A stretch of DNA of 64,000 nucleotides from Bacteriovoracaceae bacterium UBA6144 (GTDB lineage Bacteria; Bdellovibrionota; Bacteriovoracia; Bacteriovoracales; Bacteriovoracaceae): contig DIVA01000052.1 in NCBI GenBank assembly GCA_002435705.1, forward strand, positions 136,961 to 200,960. The letters are read 5' to 3'. The notes under the pieces are model-generated. The model saw only the letters and a program-made list of their open reading frames with translations. It ran no database searches and had not been told where the DNA came from. The position numbers and the translations under genes were made by a program. This document shows, in pieces, positions 60,519 to 64,000 of this stretch; positions within the stretch are counted from its first letter, which is position 1; every line of letters begins with the position of its first letter.

Positions 60519-62147
60519 ATGAAATTTCAGTCATTTGTTGATCTCTATTCCAAGCTCTACCGCCTGCTCGGAAATGTGAAATTTGCGGTGGTGATTATCC
60601 TTATTTTTTCGGCCTATCTGACCTATGGCACCTTCATGGAGTCTTATCACGGCACCGACTATGCCAATCGCCACGTCTATAAATCTGTCGACTTCATGTT
60701 CGTGCAGCTCTTGATGTTTTTAAGTATTTTGGTGGCCACTCTGCAGCGCCTTCCCCTAAAGCGCCACCTCTATGGTTTTTACGTCATTCACCTGGGACTC
60801 ATTCTGATCTTTTTGGGCTCGTTTATCACCTACCAGGCCGGTGTGGACGGCAACCTCACTCTCGCTCCCAACACCGCTGCTCGCGACGTGCAGCTGAATG
60901 AAGACCAACTCACGATCCAGCTGCCAGAAGAGGGGAGAGAGGTCTCCGTGGCCCTTCCCTACCGCGCCCGCGGAGTGGATCTAGGCCTTGAGTGGGAAGG
61001 AATCAAAGTTTTACGTTTTCTCCCTTTCAGTGAACTCCAAACCAGCTGGCAAGAAGACAAACTTTTAGATATGACCCGCCAGCACTCAGGCACCTACCGC
61101 CTCGAAAACGATAATTTTGGCGAAGACCTCACCTTGAGCTTGCACCCTGAGGCTGATTTTGAAAGCACCATGCAGCTGGGTCCTTTGAATGTGCACTATA
61201 TGCCGGAGCTTTTGGCCGAATGTTTCTCAAAACCCAGTTATAAAAACCTGATCATCTGGGATGCCCAGAGGGGATCATGCTTTCTGCCTCAAGACCAGAA
61301 TATCAAAGAGAAGAAGGGCATGGGCGGTAAAAACATGATTGAGCTTAAAGTGGGAGAGCGCACTCTGCGTTTTCTGCCGGATCTCTCGCCGCTTCCGGTG
61401 GATGAGAACCTCAAGCTCTTAGATAAGGCTGAGCATCGGATTTTTAGCCGCGCTCTTTTTCAAGAGAAACCCCACCTCTTTATTTTTGGTCGATTCGCCT
61501 CTTTCTTTGAAAAAGAATCCCAGACTTGGCAGGTCCGCGACCTTAAACCAGGAATCGATGTCGCCCTCCCCTGGATGGGCTTTCGATTACGGCTTAATCG
61601 CCACGAAACCCAATCTTATCCGAAGCGCTCACCCAGTGAAGTCAAACCCATTCAGGACAACGGGGAGCTGATCCAGGGGGGACTCAAGGCGGTGGAGATC
61701 GAAGCCGCTGGCTCTCGCTTTTGGGTCACCACCTCTCAGGCCATGAGTCTCAACCGTAAAGAGGGTCGGGTGATCTTTATCCTCGGCCGCAAAAGCCTGA
61801 AGCTCCCCTTTGAGATCACGCTGGATCAGTTTAAAATGGACACGGACCCAGGCACCAATAATCCTGCCAGCTATGAGAGCTTCGTGACGCTTTTTAAAGG
61901 CAACCAAGGATCAGAAAAGCATCACGTGTTCATGAATAATCCCATGAAAAAAGAAAATTTCACTTTTTACCAGGCCTCCTATTTTCAAACCCAAGAAGGG
62001 CCTTACGGTTCGGTGTTCAGTGTGAACTATGACCCCGGACGTCCCTGGAAGTATCTGGGCTCGCTGCTTTTAGTGCTTGGAAGTATTTGGCATTTTGTCC
62101 TTCGTAAAAAACCTGCTCGCCCAACCACAGAGGTGGCCCATGCTTAA
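60519..62147 (+). CDS. resB: Cytochrome c biogenesis protein ResB
   Basis: A 542-residue protein with three N-terminal membrane helices (about 18-38, 60-80 and 88-106), a large periplasmic domain and a final helix near 505-528. The signature LYRLLGNVKFAVVIILIFSAYLTYGTFMES and the phrase HLGLILIFLGSFITYQAG match ResB/Ccs1. With CcsA it forms the system II heme transporter/ligase that attaches heme to apocytochrome c outside the cytoplasm. The end overlaps ccsA by 8 bp. Confidence 0.9.
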   Translation: MKFQSFVDLYSKLYRLLGNVKFAVVIILIFSAYLTYGTFMESYHGTDYANRHVYKSVDFMFVQLLMFLSILVATLQRLPLKRHLYGFYVIHLGLILIFLGSFITYQAGVDGNLTLAPNTAARDVQLNEDQLTIQLPEEGREVSVALPYRARGVDLGLEWEGIKVLRFLPFSELQTSWQEDKLLDMTRQHSGTYRLENDNFGEDLTLSLHPEADFESTMQLGPLNVHYMPELLAECFSKPSYKNLIIWDAQRGSCFLPQDQNIKEKKGMGGKNMIELKVGERTLRFLPDLSPLPVDENLKLLDKAEHRIFSRALFQEKPHLFIFGRFASFFEKESQTWQVRDLKPGIDVALPWMGFRLRLNRHETQSYPKRSPSEVKPIQDNGELIQGGLKAVEIEAAGSRFWVTTSQAMSLNRKEGRVIFILGRKSLKLPFEITLDQFKMDTDPGTNNPASYESFVTLFKGNQGSEKHHVFMNNPMKKENFTFYQASYFQTQEGPYGSVFSVNYDPGRPWKYLGSLLLVLGSIWHFVLRKKPARPTTEVAHA

Positions 62148-63660
62148 GTTTTTCCTCTTACTCTTGATAAGTCTTAACGGCTTTGCTCAGACTCTTTGCC
62201 CGGATAATCTGGCAACTCTTCCGGTGCGTTCCGGTGGTCGCGTGAAGCCCTTGCATATTCTCGCAAGTGAAACCCTGCGCTTCATGACCGGCAGTGAAAA
62301 GCTGGAAGAGAAGAGTGCCGTGGAAGTTTTCTGTAAACTCTCCTTCGATGGCATGGGGATTAAATCCCAGCTGGATCTGCCCATTAAAATTGAGCACACC
62401 GACGCGAAAAAGCTTTTGGGTTTAACGGATGCAGACACCTTTATGCCTGCCTCAAAACTCTCCTTACGCATGGATGAGGTGCGCGCGGCTCACCAGGCGA
62501 TTAAAGAAAATAACAGCTATAAAAAAGAGCTCAATAAGATCCTCTCTCGCATGCAGGTGCTGGATCAACTGAAAGCAGGTCAAACCTGGACTCTGCCGGA
62601 GAAGAGCACGCAAAATACTATCCAGTGGCTGCCCATTTTTGAATTCATCACCGAGCCCAAGGTCGCTTCGCTTAAAGAAAGAAGCGCTGATCCCTTCCAA
62701 TTGATGTTCGAAGAAGCCCGTGCGGATTACATCAAAATTGAGGGTGACGCATTCATGATGGAGCACACCTACTCGAAGCTCAACCTTTTCTTGTGGTCAC
62801 TGCTTTTAGTGATCCTGGGCCTGGCACTTACTTTTTCCCTCAAAACCCTAAGCCCGGGCCTCACCGCCGCAGGGCTTGTGATCGCACTTGAGCTCACAGC
62901 GATGATCCTGCGGATATTGATCTCAGGCCGCGCGCCCATCACGAATATGTATGAAACGGTCATGTTCTCAGGCTTTGGGGCCTTGGTGATTGCTTTTGCT
63001 CTGACTCTTTGGAAAAAGCAGAAACTCTTTCTGATCGGAGGCCTTGCCTACAATGGTCTGTGTCTCATGATGATGAGGTTTGCCAACAACATGCTGGACC
63101 CAAGCATCTCTCCTTTGGTGCCCGTGCTGCGGGATAATTTCTGGCTCTCGACCCACGTGACCACTATCATCCTCTCCTACGCCGCGCTTGCGCTCTCTTG
63201 GGTGCTGGCCAACGTAGTTCTTGTACGTCAGATGTTTTTTACCATCGACTCTAAAGAGACGCGCTTTCAGATGGAGCAGATCTACACCTGCATGAAAGTG
63301 GGTGTGGTGCTCTTAGCTGCAGGGATTATTCTCGGAGGTGTGTGGGCGGATTATTCTTGGGGCAGATTTTGGGGCTGGGATCCAAAAGAGACCTGGTCAC
63401 TCATTGTACTCTTGATCTACATGGCGATTCTCCATGGTCGCTATTCCAACTGGATCACTCCCGCGCGCTTTATCCCCCTCACCGCAGGAGCGTTCATGAG
63501 TGTGATGATGGCGTGGTTTGGCGTGAACTACATCCTGGCAACAGGACTGCACTCTTATGGTTTCAGTGAGGGCGGTGCGATCTTTTTGGGTAGCTTTTTT
63601 GCGATTCAGACAACGTTTCTTATCATTTCAGCCATTAAAAATAAAAAGGCCCTCATTTAA
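62140..63660 (+). CDS. ccsA: Cytochrome c biogenesis protein CcsA (ResC)
   Basis: A 506-residue protein. The start at 62140 gives signal peptide MLKFFLLLLISLNGFAQ and follows an AGAGGTGG ribosome binding site within resB. About 200 residues of periplasmic domain precede the eight or so membrane helices; the heme-binding WWD motif is near residue 400 (VWADYSWGRFWGWDPKETWS), with likely heme-ligand histidines in THVTTIIL and TGLHSYG. It carries heme to the outside for cytochrome c assembly. The long N-terminal periplasmic extension is unusual compared with the ~320-residue CcsA. A terminator overlaps the stop. Confidence 0.92.
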   Translation: MLKFFLLLLISLNGFAQTLCPDNLATLPVRSGGRVKPLHILASETLRFMTGSEKLEEKSAVEVFCKLSFDGMGIKSQLDLPIKIEHTDAKKLLGLTDADTFMPASKLSLRMDEVRAAHQAIKENNSYKKELNKILSRMQVLDQLKAGQTWTLPEKSTQNTIQWLPIFEFITEPKVASLKERSADPFQLMFEEARADYIKIEGDAFMMEHTYSKLNLFLWSLLLVILGLALTFSLKTLSPGLTAAGLVIALELTAMILRILISGRAPITNMYETVMFSGFGALVIAFALTLWKKQKLFLIGGLAYNGLCLMMMRFANNMLDPSISPLVPVLRDNFWLSTHVTTIILSYAALALSWVLANVVLVRQMFFTIDSKETRFQMEQIYTCMKVGVVLLAAGIILGGVWADYSWGRFWGWDPKETWSLIVLLIYMAILHGRYSNWITPARFIPLTAGAFMSVMMAWFGVNYILATGLHSYGFSEGGAIFLGSFFAIQTTFLIISAIKNKKALI

Positions 63661-63670
63661 GAGGGCCTTT
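63645..63670. terminator. Bidirectional terminator at the end of ccsA
   Basis: AAAGGCCCTC and GAGGGCCTTT pair perfectly around ATTTAA, which holds the ccsA stop codon. On the minus strand a TTTTTATTTTTA tail follows, suited to the gene entering from the right. Confidence 0.75.
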
Positions 63671-63700
63671 CACTATAATCTCAGAATTTAATCTCTCGAA

Positions 63701-64000
63701 CTACTTCACGATGTAAGGATTGATTATCTGCTTGTACATCTGATCAACCATCACTGAGTTCTGGTTAAGCTCAAAGTAAGCTACCAATGCGCCATCCATT
63801 AAGCGCTGCTCTTTGTGCATGCTATCGAGGAAGGTGTTAGCGAGGTTCTTGAGCATCCCTGGGATACCAGGAATAAATCCCAGCCCCACTTGTGCCAGAT
63901 TCAACAAAGAGCGGTCACGACGAACCTTGTCTGGGCGAGCGTAGTCATACGCCATGGCCGGTTGACTTGAAAACAAGTGCGCATTCATCAAAAGGTTGTA
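63701..64000 (-). CDS. Hypothetical protein, partial (runs off the window)
   Basis: The last 300 bases encode an open minus-strand frame with no start inside the window (only a TTG and an ATG near 63991). The visible 99 residues are the C-terminal part, with LNLAQVGLGFIPGIPGMLKNL in the middle and MYKQIINPYIVK at the end. No family is recognised. Confidence 0.55.
   Translation of the reverse strand, partial: YNLLMNAHLFSSQPAMAYDYARPDKVRRDRSLLNLAQVGLGFIPGIPGMLKNLANTFLDSMHKEQRLMDGALVAYFELNQNSVMVDQMYKQIINPYIVK

Overview
The window looks like a moderately low-GC, Gram-negative chromosome. My best guess is a Bdellovibrionota-type bacterium of the Bacteriovorax/Peredibacter kind. This rests on content: many short secreted proteins of unknown family, a degenerate HD-GYP protein, a receiver/PilZ-like multidomain protein, a histone H1-like/SWIB protein, lipoprotein and signal-peptide enzymes acting on the envelope, and a ResB/CcsA cytochrome c maturation pair. 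No sequence search was possible, so the assignment is an inference. I see no tRNA or rRNA genes, insertion sequences, prophage or CRISPR array. Genes are packed tightly and strands switch often; many convergent pairs overlap and some divergent pairs are only 23-33 bp apart.

Region 1 (1-1.2 kb) holds an AT-rich secreted protein gene broken at a T9 tract. Region 2 (1.2-10.2 kb) is the most distinctive part: six overlapping plus-strand genes for a GH3-type adenylating ligase, a Rieske oxygenase, a GNAT-like protein, an RnfD/NqrB-like membrane domain fused to VCBS repeats and an ASPIC/UnbV domain, a second GNAT-like protein, and a compact cryptochrome/photolyase. They look like one translationally coupled oxidative/acylation pathway with no assigned product. 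Region 3 (10.2-16.1 kb) carries thiopurine methyltransferase, a methyltransferase-PqqD-like fusion, DoxX, a glycerophosphodiesterase, small secreted proteins, a receiver protein and a TatD-like hydrolase.

Region 4 (16.1-24.3 kb) is rich in RNA-modification enzymes (RlmI-like, RlmM-like, SpoU-like, another RlmI-like and an MnmC-like methyltransferase), with an L,D-transpeptidase-like protein, HtpX and a nitronate monooxygenase/FabK-like enzyme. Region 5 (24.3-33.3 kb) holds two ~1,000-residue secreted paralogues around an alpha/beta hydrolase and a methyltransferase. Region 6 (33.3-46.8 kb) has HPF followed directly by FadD, a candidate small RNA between two terminators, the degenerate HD-GYP protein, a sugar-lactone oxidase/PLP-enzyme pair, a large subtilisin-like lipoprotein, and a MoxR-DUF58-transglutaminase operon.

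Region 7 (46.8-64 kb) has the receiver/PilZ-like protein, TrmK, a polysaccharide deacetylase lipoprotein, an overlapping putA-proC pair with opposing activities, a cluster of covarying mini-palindromes beside the H1/SWIB gene, a cysteine-poor NifU-like protein, thiamine pyrophosphokinase, a DUF1624 membrane protein and ResB/CcsA. A genome-level theme is that at least eight genes have a -10-like hexamer ending 5-7 nt before the start codon and no Shine-Dalgarno sequence, which suggests leaderless transcripts, while other genes have strong GGAGG-type sites.
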